Numbered from the stretch's first letter, positions 49,232 through 57,167 are shown. The stretch: 64,000 bases of DNA from Streptomyces cucumeris (GCF_024295805.1 NZ_JANCLX010000014.1:1-64000), one strand, 5' to 3'. Notes: a model not told the origin generated them from the letters alone. A program made the numbers and translations.

Positions 49232-49617
49232 TCTGCTGGAACGGTGGAGTCATGGAACCGAAAACAGCCCGGACGGCATGGCTGCGTGGCAACGAGGAGG
49301 CCGTCCGGTACGCCGCACACAACGATCCGGCATCCTGGCGGGTACTGACTGGCTCGGATCCCACGGACGACGGCTACGCCGAGCGGATCTTCGGCGCCCT
49401 TGCGCAGGAGTGGAAGGCGGGCTGGGATCACGGGGCGGCCCTGTGTGCCAATGGCGGTACGGCATGCCACTGTCAGCATGAGAGTCACATGGAGGGCGGC
49501 ACCGGTCACACCTACCTGGGCGTGCGGGCCGGAGGGCAAAAGGTGCGGGGCGAGAGTGGCGAGGATCCCTTCCCTGCCTGCGATAACTGCGTTCACGCTT
49601 GCGCAACCCAACGATGA
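49228..49617 (+). CDS. Cys/His-rich protein
   Basis: 129 aa. The ATG in the ATGA overlap is chosen; M-E-P-K at 49252 is an alternative. C-terminal half has GGTACHCQHESHMEGG and CDNCVHAC, probably a zinc site. Helical N-terminal half (NEEAVRYAAHNDPASWRVL). Function unknown. Confidence 0.7.
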   Translation: MICWNGGVMEPKTARTAWLRGNEEAVRYAAHNDPASWRVLTGSDPTDDGYAERIFGALAQEWKAGWDHGAALCANGGTACHCQHESHMEGGTGHTYLGVRAGGQKVRGESGEDPFPACDNCVHACATQR

Positions 49618-49631
49618 ACCAAGGAGGAATC

Positions 49632-49811
49632 ATGACGAACCGACCCATTGAGTACGAAATCAACGACCTCACCATCCGACTGATGGATGGAGGGCTGCCC
49701 GAATCTTCCGCCAAGCGGGAGGCCAACAGAATTGCCGAAAGCATCGGAGCCCACCACTACAGGAATGGTTTTATTGATGGACAGCGGTCCGTCCTCAATC
49801 CGAAGGTCTGA
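49632..49811 (+). CDS. Small helical protein
   Basis: 59 aa. AAGGAGG five bases before this ATG. EINDLTIRLMDGGLPESSAK resembles a small helix-loop-helix. More A/T than neighbours. Confidence 0.7.
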   Translation: MTNRPIEYEINDLTIRLMDGGLPESSAKREANRIAESIGAHHYRNGFIDGQRSVLNPKV

Positions 49812-49818
49812 TGACGCG

Positions 49819-49935
49819 GTGAAGCAATGCGAAATATGCGGAAAGGAGATTTCGAAGGAAAGCGACAAGAAGAAAGTCTCGGAATTCTTTTGCTCAACCC
49901 TGTGTGCCGATGCATACCTGGCGAGCTGGGAATAA
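49819..49935 (+). CDS. Tiny zinc-finger peptide
   Basis: 38 aa, GTG start. CEICGKEISKESDKKK then FFCSTLCADAYLAS gives C-x2-C...C-x3-C, in the style of FCS/MYM-type fingers. Short but coherent. Confidence 0.6.
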   Translation: MKQCEICGKEISKESDKKKVSEFFCSTLCADAYLASWE

Positions 49936-49971
49936 CTGATACATAAATCGGGCACCAAAAAGGAGAACGAC

Positions 49972-50367
49972 GTGAGCCTCGAAGAGATCCTGATGACGCA
50001 CGACGGGTACACCGATACTGCCTACGCCTCATGTGGCGACAAGTGGTGCACCGAAACGATTCTGAAGTGTGTCGGTGTCACGGAGGGGCTGCTGGCAGAG
50101 GTCCCCGATCTCCAGGACATCAATGACCTGGAGATCGGGGACAAGACACAAATCACGGTTGCCATGCTCGGAGAATCCGACTCATGTGAGTGGTGCGCCT
50201 GTTGCGGCACCTTCCTCCGTCACGGCCTCCACTACGAGGGTGAAGAGATCGGCTGCAATCACGGATCCGAGGCTGACGATGCACCGAACCTGCCGGGCCC
50301 CCATGTGAATCTCGTGGATGCTCCGGCCATGCGGGAGTGGTGGGGTCTGGCGTCAGGGAAGGGGTAA
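49972..50367 (+). CDS. Unknown Cys-rich protein
   Basis: 131 aa, GTG start with AAGGAGAACG. C-terminal half carries CEWCACCGTFLRHGLHYEGE and GCNHG (metal-binding), with an acidic middle. Function unknown. Confidence 0.75.
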   Translation: MSLEEILMTHDGYTDTAYASCGDKWCTETILKCVGVTEGLLAEVPDLQDINDLEIGDKTQITVAMLGESDSCEWCACCGTFLRHGLHYEGEEIGCNHGSEADDAPNLPGPHVNLVDAPAMREWWGLASGKG

Positions 50368-50370
50368 CCA

Positions 50371-50553
50371 GTGCGATTCGAGTTCCAAAGGTCAAAAATC
50401 TGGGATGGCGCGGGCGGTGTGGACGAGAATCTCCCTCCGGTCGTCGTAAAGGTCCCCGGCGAAGGAGATAAGGCGCTCAAGCGGGCGAAGTCAAAGCTCC
50501 CTTCGCCGGGAGCCGGGAGAACCTGGCTTCTGGTTCACAGCTATCGAACCTGA
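50371..50553 (+). CDS. Small basic protein
   Basis: 60 aa, GTG start four bases after the previous stop with AAGGGG. VVVKVPGEGDKALKRAKSKL then WLLVHSYRT. No family. Confidence 0.65.
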   Translation: MRFEFQRSKIWDGAGGVDENLPPVVVKVPGEGDKALKRAKSKLPSPGAGRTWLLVHSYRT

Positions 50554-50634
50554 CGCATCGGAGTGACGTCACGAGATGGATAAATTACGCGACAGAATCC
50601 GGTGCCAAGCCCATCCTCACCCAGAGGAGAAGAT

Positions 50635-51045
50635 ATGTCCTTCGTTCTCTCTGTCATTCAGCCACCCGAAGGGGAAGCCCGGTACGGCAAGGCCACCGTG
50701 TCCACGCCGGTTCCCGAGCGGAAGAACCTGCACACAATCGCCTACTGGGCGATGCGAAAGCATAGCCCCCACATGCACCCGGACGAAATCAGTCGATACG
50801 CCGGGCAAATCGCAAACAAGAAGACCGGCGAGGTAGCGGTCGAGGCGAGCACGGGGCTCGCCTTTCGTGTTGACGAGGAGGAGGATGCACCGCATGCCTG
50901 CCCGTGCTGTGAACGCCTGGTCCTGCCCGAGGATCACGCACACGCCTCCGCCGAGGATGCGTATTGCCTGGGATGCTTCACCTGGGATCGCAACACAGAG
51001 CAGTGCCTGCCTGGAAACTCGGCCCACGCAAGCCATTCAAGCTGA
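50635..51045 (+). CDS. Unknown protein with zinc ribbon
   Basis: 136 aa, AGAGGAGAAGAT site. N-terminal strands (FVLSVIQPPEGEARYGKATV), a helix (MHPDEISRYAGQIANKKTGE), then CPCCERLVLPEDHAHASAED..YCLGC, a four-Cys ribbon. Function unknown. Confidence 0.75.
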   Translation: MSFVLSVIQPPEGEARYGKATVSTPVPERKNLHTIAYWAMRKHSPHMHPDEISRYAGQIANKKTGEVAVEASTGLAFRVDEEEDAPHACPCCERLVLPEDHAHASAEDAYCLGCFTWDRNTEQCLPGNSAHASHSS

Positions 51046-51088
51046 GCGCGCCGATAAGCGGCGCCCACTAAAAGGGAATGGAGGAGAT

Positions 51089-51427
51089 GTGCTCGACGAT
51101 GCAATCTGGAGGGACCCGAACGGCAGTCCGCTCAAATTCCAGAACGGCGATTACGTCAGAATCGACACGTCGGACCGGCCGGAAAGGCAGTACACACTCC
51201 CATTCCTGAACGGCTACGTCAGGGGCTACGACTTGTCGGGCGTCGATGGGGCTTACGAATGCGCTTATGAGTTGTTCAAGATGGGTGCAGTCCTGCCCGG
51301 GGTGCGGGAGAAGTTCCTGATCAAGGTTTCGGAGCTACTGCCTCACGTTTGCCCTGATGGTCGTCGATGCGGGATCTGTGGTAGCGGTGGAACGGTCCAG
51401 GATCTATCGATTTTTGCCGGGCCGTAA
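51089..51427 (+). CDS. Unknown protein with C-terminal Cys cluster
   Basis: 112 aa. GTG start with GGAGGA three bases upstream; the open frame extends earlier but over the previous gene. GDYVRIDTSDRPERQYTLPF then CPDGRRCGICGSGG. Function unknown. Confidence 0.65.
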   Translation: MLDDAIWRDPNGSPLKFQNGDYVRIDTSDRPERQYTLPFLNGYVRGYDLSGVDGAYECAYELFKMGAVLPGVREKFLIKVSELLPHVCPDGRRCGICGSGGTVQDLSIFAGP

Positions 51428-51481
51428 ATCGACTCGGAGCGGAAAAGTGACATGGCGGCAGACCGGAAAGGAAAAGAAATA

Positions 51482-51709
51482 ATGGACGTAAAGTACCCCG
51501 ATTGCACCGTAGAACTCATGGGGGTCGACGGAAATTCCGTGGCAATCTTCATGAAGGTCGCACGAGAGCTCAAGAAGTACTTGACCAACGAAAAGGGGTG
51601 GTCCCCTCAGGATGCCGAGCGTGAGGCGGAGGAATTCAAGTGCGAGGCGACCTCCGGCGACTATGACAACGTGCTCATCACGTGCCACCGCTGGGTGAAT
51701 GTCACTTGA
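51482..51709 (+). CDS. Small unknown protein
   Basis: 75 aa. GGAAAGG ten bases before this ATG; an ATG ten codons earlier is possible. Strand (YPDCTVELMGVDGNSVAIFM), then a basic helix (DAEREAEEFKCEATSGD). No family. Confidence 0.65.
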   Translation: MDVKYPDCTVELMGVDGNSVAIFMKVARELKKYLTNEKGWSPQDAEREAEEFKCEATSGDYDNVLITCHRWVNVT

Positions 51710-51746
51710 GTATCGGAGAGGGGACGGAATCGAGGAAGGGGGAAGG

Positions 51747-52241
51747 ATGAAGACTTGGCCATTTGGGGATGACGCAGACCGGGACGACCCCCTGACGGAA
51801 CTGCGAATCGCGGTGACCGGCTCACATCCGATGTGGTCTTACCTGGTCGCCTTTGACAAGGAGAGCGCTGAACGTCCCACCGAGGCGGAGGCCGCAATGC
51901 TGGTCTCATTCCTCGAGGAGTACAAGACGCACTGGTACGGCGAGGGGGGATACCGGCATAAGCTGGCCGAACGTCCCCTGGATGTGGACGGTGGCGCCAA
52001 TGGCACCGTCTTCCGCAAGTGGGGCAGGGATGACTGGGGGCACCGTAAGCAATCCTGGACCAGGGGGCCGATGTACGTCCCCCTGTCACCTGGAAATCGA
52101 AAGAACTACCCGAGCGAAGCACTCGGTCCCTTGAGTCTGCTCCAGTTGATGAACAGGATTCATTCGCACGGAGACGACGAGCCGTCAACGCGATGGGAAA
52201 AGTGGAAGTCCCGTCATCCGGAAGATTTCGGCATCACGTAA
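51747..52241 (+). CDS. Unknown protein
   Basis: 164 aa, AAGGGGGAAGG before the ATG. Helix (AEAAMLVSFLEEYKTHWYG), Trp/Lys/Arg-rich middle and a basic C-terminus (TRWEKWKSRHPEDFG). Function unknown. Terminator follows. Confidence 0.75.
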   Translation: MKTWPFGDDADRDDPLTELRIAVTGSHPMWSYLVAFDKESAERPTEAEAAMLVSFLEEYKTHWYGEGGYRHKLAERPLDVDGGANGTVFRKWGRDDWGHRKQSWTRGPMYVPLSPGNRKNYPSEALGPLSLLQLMNRIHSHGDDEPSTRWEKWKSRHPEDFGIT

Positions 52242-52255
52242 CGGAAGGTGCCCTA

Positions 52256-52281
52256 GGGTGACCGACTCTAGTCGGTCACCC
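52256..52281 (+). terminator. Terminator
   Basis: Perfect 11-bp stem GGGTGACCGAC/GTCGGTCACCC (52256-52266, 52271-52281), loop TCTA. Confidence 0.8.
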
Positions 52282-52323
52282 GGGAGTGCCGTTCGTCATT
52301 GGAGCACCTAAAGGAGAAGTATA

Positions 52324-52530
52324 TTGTCTAACGCGGAGATGGAAAACGAGGTGTTCGAGCGGATGGAACGCCGTGGCCATGTGCTGGTCGACAATAACGG
52401 CCCGAACACTCCTGCGTCCATTAATCGGTTCATGTGTGAGAATTGCGGTAAATGCATGCGCGTGGGGCCCCGCTGGGTCGACGAAGTCCTCGCCGAGGCG
52501 AATTGCAGTCCGACTCGCAACACAGAATGA
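52324..52530 (+). CDS. Small zinc-binding-like protein with TTG start
   Basis: 68 aa. TTG has AAAGGAGAA at ideal spacing, better than the ATG five codons later, so a rare TTG start is likely. CENCGKCMRVG and a later Cys form the possible metal site. Function unknown. Confidence 0.65.
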   Translation: MSNAEMENEVFERMERRGHVLVDNNGPNTPASINRFMCENCGKCMRVGPRWVDEVLAEANCSPTRNTE

Positions 52531-52586
52531 GGAAGGGAGTGGAGGTGTCAAGGTTGCTCGGTGGTGGGATCGGAAGGGAAAGCAAC

Positions 52587-53024
52587 ATGGGATGGGTTCA
52601 GTACGGTGACATTCAGACCGACGACGGGGACTATGGCGGGGATATTCAGATCGGGAAAGCCACGCACGTCCGCTTTATCCACACGGGCATGCCGGGTCGA
52701 TTGGTTACGGTCACGGCTTATCCGGTGGCGCCGGAACGCAGCATTGAGACCCAGGAAGGTTCCGTGGTGCACTTCCATGGCTTCGAGAGCGACATGAACG
52801 CTGTCGGGATCCAGTCGCAGATCGAGCTCATGATCTGCGGTGACATAGACGACCCCGGAAGTACCGAGGAGTGGTCGGACTATCTGTACGAAAACCTGGA
52901 CACGCGACCGTACAGCCGGGGTGACGACGAGACGAAAGTCAAGGCAGCTGAAGTCGACGCGCTCCGTTGGGTGGAGCGATTCGATGCCAATCGGGACATC
53001 CATTGGGACGGCGAGCGCTTCTAG
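52587..53024 (+). CDS. Unknown protein
   Basis: 145 aa, GGAAGGGAAAGC upstream. Beta-rich first half (THVRFIHTGMPGRLVTVTAY) with VVHFHGFES; acidic C-terminal helix. Function unknown. Confidence 0.75.
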   Translation: MGWVQYGDIQTDDGDYGGDIQIGKATHVRFIHTGMPGRLVTVTAYPVAPERSIETQEGSVVHFHGFESDMNAVGIQSQIELMICGDIDDPGSTEEWSDYLYENLDTRPYSRGDDETKVKAAEVDALRWVERFDANRDIHWDGERF

Positions 53025-53102
53025 GCCGACGCATTCGGGACGGTAGGGCTTGCGCCTGTCGTCCAGCGCGCATCGGCCGCCGCCTGGTCGGGCCCAGGTC
53101 GG

Positions 53103-53152
53103 CTCAGCACCCCGGAGGGGGCACGCACTGTCTGTGCTGAGTGATAGACAGT
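53103..53152 (+). ncRNA. Predicted H-type RNA pseudoknot
   Basis: Stem a CTCAGCAC (53103-53110) pairs with GTGCTGAG (53134-53141); stem b ACTGTCT (53127-53133) pairs with AGACAGT (53146-53152). The order a-b-a'-b', with b joined directly to a', is an H-type pseudoknot of 8 and 7 bp that can stack coaxially. A small CCCC/GGGG hairpin lies in the first loop. It sits in a 223-base gene-free gap. Confidence 0.55.
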
Positions 53153-53170
53153 CAGGGCCCACTGAGGGAT

Positions 53171-53204
53171 TGCCTCGGGTCCGAGAGCCTGCGGACCCAA
53201 GGCA
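53171..53204 (+). promoter_or_regulatory. Leader hairpin after the pseudoknot
   Basis: TGCCTCGGGTCCG/CGGACCCAAGGCA (53171-53183, 53192-53204), 12 of 13 pairs, 8-base loop, 43 bases before the 53248 start. Confidence 0.6.
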
Positions 53205-53247
53205 CGGCGATACATGAACATACCTCAAGAGCAAAAAGGAGAAGAAA

Positions 53248-53718
53248 ATGAAGTTCAGTAAGGATCTGTCCTCGAAGATTCTGACCGGCCTCACGTACGG
53301 TTCGTTCGAGCAGTACGCCGACGAGCCCGCCGAAGGGGACGAAGACCTCCAAGAGATGGTCGATGCCGTTGCCGATCTGGTGGGTGAGCACAGCGAGGAC
53401 ATGGTCGCGGCGCTCGCGCAGTACGCCGAGGACAGCTCGGAGGACGTCCGCAGTCACGAGCTGGAAGACTTCGCCAATGAGCACTACAGGGGAAGCGGGA
53501 ACAGTATCGGGGGCGTACTCCAGGAGTACGCGCAGAACGATGAGACCGGGGAGCTGGGCAAGTTGTTCCAGGCCCTGAAGAGGGCGGGCGCTGTCGACTG
53601 GTTCGACTGGGAGGAATACGCCGACTCGAACCAAGAGCCGCTGGGGGACTTGAACTTCATCAAGGTTCCGACAACCGGGGTTGGGGCCAACGCTGTCTTC
53701 CTGTTCGAGGATCACTGA
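53248..53718 (+). CDS. Acidic protein, possibly ArdA-like antirestriction
   Basis: 156 aa, AAAAAGGAGAAGAAA site. Strongly acidic. DFANEHYRGSGNSIGGVLQE recalls the F..EY.G..dS...F motif of ArdA, and DWFDWEEYADSNQ its YiDyeayArdl block; ArdA is an elongated DNA mimic that inhibits type I restriction. The match is partial and length is close to ArdA's ~165. Its position after a structured leader suggests controlled expression. Confidence 0.65.
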   Translation: MKFSKDLSSKILTGLTYGSFEQYADEPAEGDEDLQEMVDAVADLVGEHSEDMVAALAQYAEDSSEDVRSHELEDFANEHYRGSGNSIGGVLQEYAQNDETGELGKLFQALKRAGAVDWFDWEEYADSNQEPLGDLNFIKVPTTGVGANAVFLFEDH

Positions 53719-53748
53719 CCATCCACGGCTGGAAATAAGGGGAGATAG

Positions 53749-54204
53749 ATGACGAAAGGGTTTGCCCGGTCCAACGGCTCAGAGCACGGCGGACACATGA
53801 TCAAGCGTGCTTCAGATCCGGATGTCCGGGTCAAGAACCACTTCGAATGTCAGGACTGCCACATTGTCGGCAATGTCGACGTGTTCCATGTCGGCACCCG
53901 GGGTTGCCCGAAACGGCCCGAGAGCTTGGACTACTTGGCCATCGACGGATTCGACGGCGTCAAGAGCATGACGACGCAGGATCGGGCGGTCGCTTCCCGC
54001 GACCACTGGAAGAGCTTTGCTGACAGGCTCGGCATGAAGCTCCAGTCCTGGATTCTTGTGGACAATGACCCGGAAGTCTGTGCGCGGTTCACGTTCTGGC
54101 CGCACGAGGGAGGCCATGAGGACAACGAGAGCCACGGCAACTACGAACTTCGCTTCGGTCAGAAGGGGCGCTACGCGCACGAGGTTCACGCGGTACGCGC
54201 CTGA
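53749..54204 (+). CDS. Unknown protein with Cys/His site
   Basis: 151 aa, AAGGGGAGATAG upstream. FECQDCHIVGNVDVFHVGTR..CPKRP has C-x2-C-H and a later Cys; the second half contains SWILVDNDPEVCARFTFWP. Function unknown. Confidence 0.75.
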   Translation: MTKGFARSNGSEHGGHMIKRASDPDVRVKNHFECQDCHIVGNVDVFHVGTRGCPKRPESLDYLAIDGFDGVKSMTTQDRAVASRDHWKSFADRLGMKLQSWILVDNDPEVCARFTFWPHEGGHEDNESHGNYELRFGQKGRYAHEVHAVRA

Positions 54205-54306
54205 CTGGCTCCCCCCGAAATCCGTCAAGGCGGATACAGCCCGTTTCAAATGCGGCACGGGGACCATGCGGAGGCAACAATCCGCAGCAGAGAATAAGGG
54301 GAGAGA

Positions 54307-54582
54307 ATGAAGATCGGTATGCCTGACTGGCCGAAGCTGGATGAGCCCGTTGTTGTCGAGGTTGACGGCTTCTGGGCCACATGGCACGGCGGCGAGTACA
54401 TCGACGTCTTCAGGAGCGAGGTCGGCGCCAAGCGGGCAGCTCGTAACGAGCACCCGGGGGACGGTCACTACGCCGTCTCCGAGGTCAACACCACGGGCGA
54501 CGAATTCGATCCCGAGAACCCGGAAGATTACGTGCGCACTGAACTGCGGGCCTGGATCCGCAGCGAGGGCCAGTACTACTGA
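54307..54582 (+). CDS. Unknown protein
   Basis: 91 aa, AAGGGGAGAGA. Beta-rich (VVVEVDGFWATWHGGEYIDV) then an acidic tail. Function unknown. Confidence 0.7.
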   Translation: MKIGMPDWPKLDEPVVVEVDGFWATWHGGEYIDVFRSEVGAKRAARNEHPGDGHYAVSEVNTTGDEFDPENPEDYVRTELRAWIRSEGQYY

Positions 54583-54593
54583 GGGGGATACAC

Positions 54594-54878
54594 ATGAGTA
54601 CGATGGAAGAGTTCATTTCCGAGCAGGCCGACAATCCGGTTGGTGCGATTCTCGCTATCGCGGAACGCCATGGAATCGGCATCGCCTACGTGGATCGCGA
54701 CACAGTGGAAGTCAAACTTGCCTCCGCAGGGCATCCACGCCTGAGTGACCAGGAGTGGGCACAGGTGAAGCCACACTTGGCGGGGGTTCGGTATGACGAA
54801 TATCTTGGCGTGAACGACACGGAAACCGACTTCCTTCGTCATGCGCTTCGAAGGGCCCAAATCAAGCGAGACCTGTAA
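54594..54878 (+). CDS. Unknown protein
   Basis: 94 aa, GAGGGGGATAC upstream. Helices (MEEFISEQADNPVGAILAIA; LRHALRRAQIKRD) with GIGIAYVDRDTVEVKLAS strands. No family. Confidence 0.75.
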   Translation: MSTMEEFISEQADNPVGAILAIAERHGIGIAYVDRDTVEVKLASAGHPRLSDQEWAQVKPHLAGVRYDEYLGVNDTETDFLRHALRRAQIKRDL

Positions 54879-54884
54879 GGGTCA

Positions 54885-54955
54885 GCCCCGATAGGTGCGG
54901 AGAGCCGGTGCAAATCCGACTCGGGGCGCTCATTCCCCCGAATTCCGGGATGAGC
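54885..54955 (+). promoter_or_regulatory. Structured leader with B12-box-like core
   Basis: GCCCCGA (54885-54891) pairs with TCGGGGC (54921-54927); inside is AGCCGGTGCAAATCCG, strikingly like the conserved core of cobalamin riboswitches, although the downstream CCCGCCACTG part is missing. A second stem GCTCATTCC/GGGATGAGC (54928-54936, 54947-54955) ends just before the ribosome site. A leader element is likely; ligand binding is unproven. Confidence 0.4.
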
Positions 54956-54972
54956 TGGAAAGAGGATATGAA

Positions 54973-55242
54973 ATGACAGCACTCGAAGGATTCCCGCTTC
55001 CTCCAACAGCGAGGCACGACGAGGACGGGAATCACGTCCCGCCGCACATCCCAGAGTGGCGCAGGGCTACCGGTACCGACCGTGTAGCACGTGGCTCCGA
55101 AGTCGAGCGTGATCAGCAGCAGAAGGCGCAGTTCGCGGCACACCTGGAGGAACATCGCCGTCGCGGTGAGCCTGCCGTCACAGTCGAGAGCACTGCCCGT
55201 AACAGCGCTGCACAACCTCGCACCGAAGACCGTCAAAGTTGA
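54973..55242 (+). CDS. Unknown basic/acidic mixed protein
   Basis: 89 aa; AAAGAGGATATG decides this start. Charged and probably disordered (GNHVPPHIPEWRRATGTD, HLEEHRRRGEPAVTVEST). Function unknown; sits behind the structured leader. Confidence 0.65.
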   Translation: MTALEGFPLPPTARHDEDGNHVPPHIPEWRRATGTDRVARGSEVERDQQQKAQFAAHLEEHRRRGEPAVTVESTARNSAAQPRTEDRQS

Positions 55243-55256
55243 TCCAGCCCTCTGGC

Positions 55257-55310
55257 GGCCGGGCCCACAAGGTCCGGCCGTTGGGGAGTCGGTGTCACAC
55301 CGGCCGGAGA
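55257..55310 (+). promoter_or_regulatory. Double-hairpin leader with second B12-box-like sequence
   Basis: CGGCCGGGCC/GGTCCGGCCG (55257-55266, 55272-55281; one G-T pair) followed by GGGGAGTCGGTG...CACCGGCCGG (55285-55310). The second part resembles the element at 54901-54927 (GAG, then C/TCGGTG, then CCG). Confidence 0.35.
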
Positions 55311-55320
55311 GGATGAAGAA

Positions 55321-55731
55321 ATGGAAATGGAAATGGTTGACTGGTGGACCGCCCCGGGGCGCACCTGGGGCGTGAAGAACCTGGATTTCAAGGTCGAGCT
55401 GACCCCTGATCGGCTTCCCCGGATGGCCGACTTCGACTGCTACACCGATGCCGACATCGATGCCTGGTACGACGGACACTGGCGGTTCATTACGGCACGG
55501 GTTGTCCCGGTCGACGGCAATCTCGTCGATCACGTAGAGGCTCAGGCCAGCCTGGGCTGCATCGAGTGGGGCCAGATGCCCGAGGCGACCCTCGATCGAG
55601 ACGACCTGATGGAGGATCCGATCAAGGGTTTGGCTAAAGAGGCTGTTCGCACGATGATCGAAACAGGCTTCAGTCTGGACACTGAGACGTGGAGCGACTT
55701 TGCCCCTGAGAGGCTGAAGGCCCCTTTCTGA
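55321..55731 (+). CDS. Unknown protein, paralogue of the 39127 gene
   Basis: 136 aa, GAGAGGATGAAGAA upstream. YTDADIDAWYDGHWRFITAR, VVPVDGN and LGCIEWGQM plus a terminal helix (IKGLAKEAVRTMIETG) repeat the motif order of the 39127 product. Function unknown. Confidence 0.75.
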   Translation: MEMEMVDWWTAPGRTWGVKNLDFKVELTPDRLPRMADFDCYTDADIDAWYDGHWRFITARVVPVDGNLVDHVEAQASLGCIEWGQMPEATLDRDDLMEDPIKGLAKEAVRTMIETGFSLDTETWSDFAPERLKAPF

Positions 55732-55834
55732 TGGGGGATCCGCTATGGCGGGGACCTTCCCGGCTCTCTTGGATGGCACGCCATCATGACGCCTGAAGGT
55801 AAAGCACTTGATCAAGAATTGGAAAGGTGGGGAC

Positions 55835-56146
55835 ATGAGCGGAATCCGCTTGATGGCCGGAGGTAGCCGCAACGTGCTGGTGCCGGTGGTATGGGTCGAC
55901 TCGAGCGAGGTGCCAGTGATTTTCTTGGTGGTGAGGGGCGACTTCACCGGCCTCGCCCATCCGGATCACATCGAGGAGGTGCTGCACTCGGTGAGCCAGG
56001 GAGAACTGACCCTGGGGGACGCCTGGGACAAGCTACTGATCAAGACCCCCGAGATGGCGCACCCCAAGCCGTGTGAAATCGCCGAGGTGCTGGGCGCCGT
56101 CACCGTCCTGGTCGACGGCGACCCTGTCTACAGCTTCAATCGCTGA
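55835..56146 (+). CDS. Unknown protein
   Basis: 103 aa; GGAAAGGTGGGG decides this start over a TTG nine codons earlier. Beta-rich (VLVPVVWVDSSEVPVIFLVV) with a helix (HIEEVLHSVSQGELTLGD). Function unknown. Confidence 0.75.
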   Translation: MSGIRLMAGGSRNVLVPVVWVDSSEVPVIFLVVRGDFTGLAHPDHIEEVLHSVSQGELTLGDAWDKLLIKTPEMAHPKPCEIAEVLGAVTVLVDGDPVYSFNR

Positions 56147-56275
56147 GGGGGGGGCGCTCGCCGAGCCGACATGGCTCAGCATGAACTGAGGGAAGGTCGG
56201 GCGAGACTGATCCGGCCTGTAGTTAAGGGGCGTGGATGCAAGGTGCGCCGCTCCTTGGCTGCCGCGACTGCCATC

Positions 56276-56307
56276 AAAGGGAGCCCGCTGCGTAGCGGGC
56301 TCCCTTT
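56276..56307 (+). terminator. Terminator just before palindrome copy 8
   Basis: Perfect 14-bp stem AAAGGGAGCCCGCT/AGCGGGCTCCCTTT (56276-56289, 56294-56307), loop GCGT. It ends a 130-base gene-free stretch and abuts the next promoter. Confidence 0.85.
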
Positions 56308-56310
56308 CTG

Positions 56311-56326
56311 TATGATGGCCTAGGTC
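56311..56326 (+). promoter_or_regulatory. -10 box plus GGCCTAGGTC palindrome (copy 8)
   Basis: TATGAT (56311-56316) is directly followed by GGCCTAGGTC (56317-56326); the ATG at 56343 is 16 bases on. The terminator stem occupies the expected -35 region, so the promoter may need an activator. Confidence 0.7.
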
Positions 56327-56342
56327 ATCACGAGGGAGAGGG

Positions 56343-56780
56343 ATGAAGGCAGACGAATTTCCGACGCTGCTGAGGGAGTTGACCGTGTCGGGGGTATCCG
56401 TGCGTCCGGCGGACGGGGAGCCGGGCTCAGGCTTGCAGTACGGCATCCTTATGGAGGACCGGGAGGGTGCACGGATTGCCTGGCAGGTGGCGCTGTACAC
56501 GGACGACAAGGCGGAGTCGAAGACCGGGCCACCTACGGCCTTCCCGGCCGTTGTTCCGGCGCGGTCTGCCCCTCCGGATCCGGCCGCCGCTGAAGCGTCG
56601 ATCGCCGCCTGGCTCGGCCTGTCGGTGGCGGCTGATTCAATCCAGGACATCCAGTACTACAGCGCCGACCCCGGGAGGGCTATCCAGTTCGGCTTGAAAA
56701 TCACATTGCACAACGGTGAGCGAGTCTTCATCCAAAAGCTGTGGTCGAGGCGCTCAGGGCGCCCTGAAGCCAAAGGGTAG
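56343..56780 (+). CDS. Unknown protein under palindrome copy 8
   Basis: 145 aa, GAGGGAGAGGG site. Helical start (ADEFPTLLRELTVSGVSV), strands and a Pro/Ala-rich linker (~65-85), then ASIAAWLGLSVAADSIQDIQ. Function unknown. Confidence 0.75.
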   Translation: MKADEFPTLLRELTVSGVSVRPADGEPGSGLQYGILMEDREGARIAWQVALYTDDKAESKTGPPTAFPAVVPARSAPPDPAAAEASIAAWLGLSVAADSIQDIQYYSADPGRAIQFGLKITLHNGERVFIQKLWSRRSGRPEAKG

Positions 56781-56792
56781 GAGAAGAAGAAT

Positions 56793-57167
56793 ATGGCACG
56801 GGACATCTCAGTTCACATTGGGACATCAGAGGATGGGCTCGGCCGGAAGCGTGCGTGCGCCTGGGTGGTCACATCAATCCGCCTGGAGGCGGAGGGGCAC
56901 GACCTGGCCAATGCCCTCGGGAGCAGGTACTTCCGGAACGGAGTCACTGATGATGAATGCCCGGAGGGCAGCCTGCCCGAGGGGCTCCCTTGTGAACTGA
57001 CGCAGCGACAGATCCTCGCCATCTACCGGGAAGAGTTCGCGCACTGGGGCGAGAACCTGTCCACCTGGTCGGATGAACTTTCCGATCAGGGCCTCGAGTG
57101 CGCCCACAAGTGGATGAAGGAGCTAATCGGGGAGGCTTTCCCGGAGATGAAGAAGTATATGAACTGA
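56793..57167 (+). CDS. Unknown protein
   Basis: 124 aa, AGGAGAAGAAGAAT. Strands and a helix-rich C-terminus (LTQRQILAIYREEFAHWGEN; CAHKWMKELIGEAFPEMKKY). Function unknown. Confidence 0.75.
   Translation: MARDISVHIGTSEDGLGRKRACAWVVTSIRLEAEGHDLANALGSRYFRNGVTDDECPEGSLPEGLPCELTQRQILAIYREEFAHWGENLSTWSDELSDQGLECAHKWMKELIGEAFPEMKKYMN

Noticed and set aside
54885..54930. Possible tRNA-like fold (acceptor-like stem plus T-arm-like sequence)
   Set aside because: Only 12 bases separate the 5' stem from the T-arm-like hairpin, so no D or anticodon arm exists; treated as a leader structure instead.
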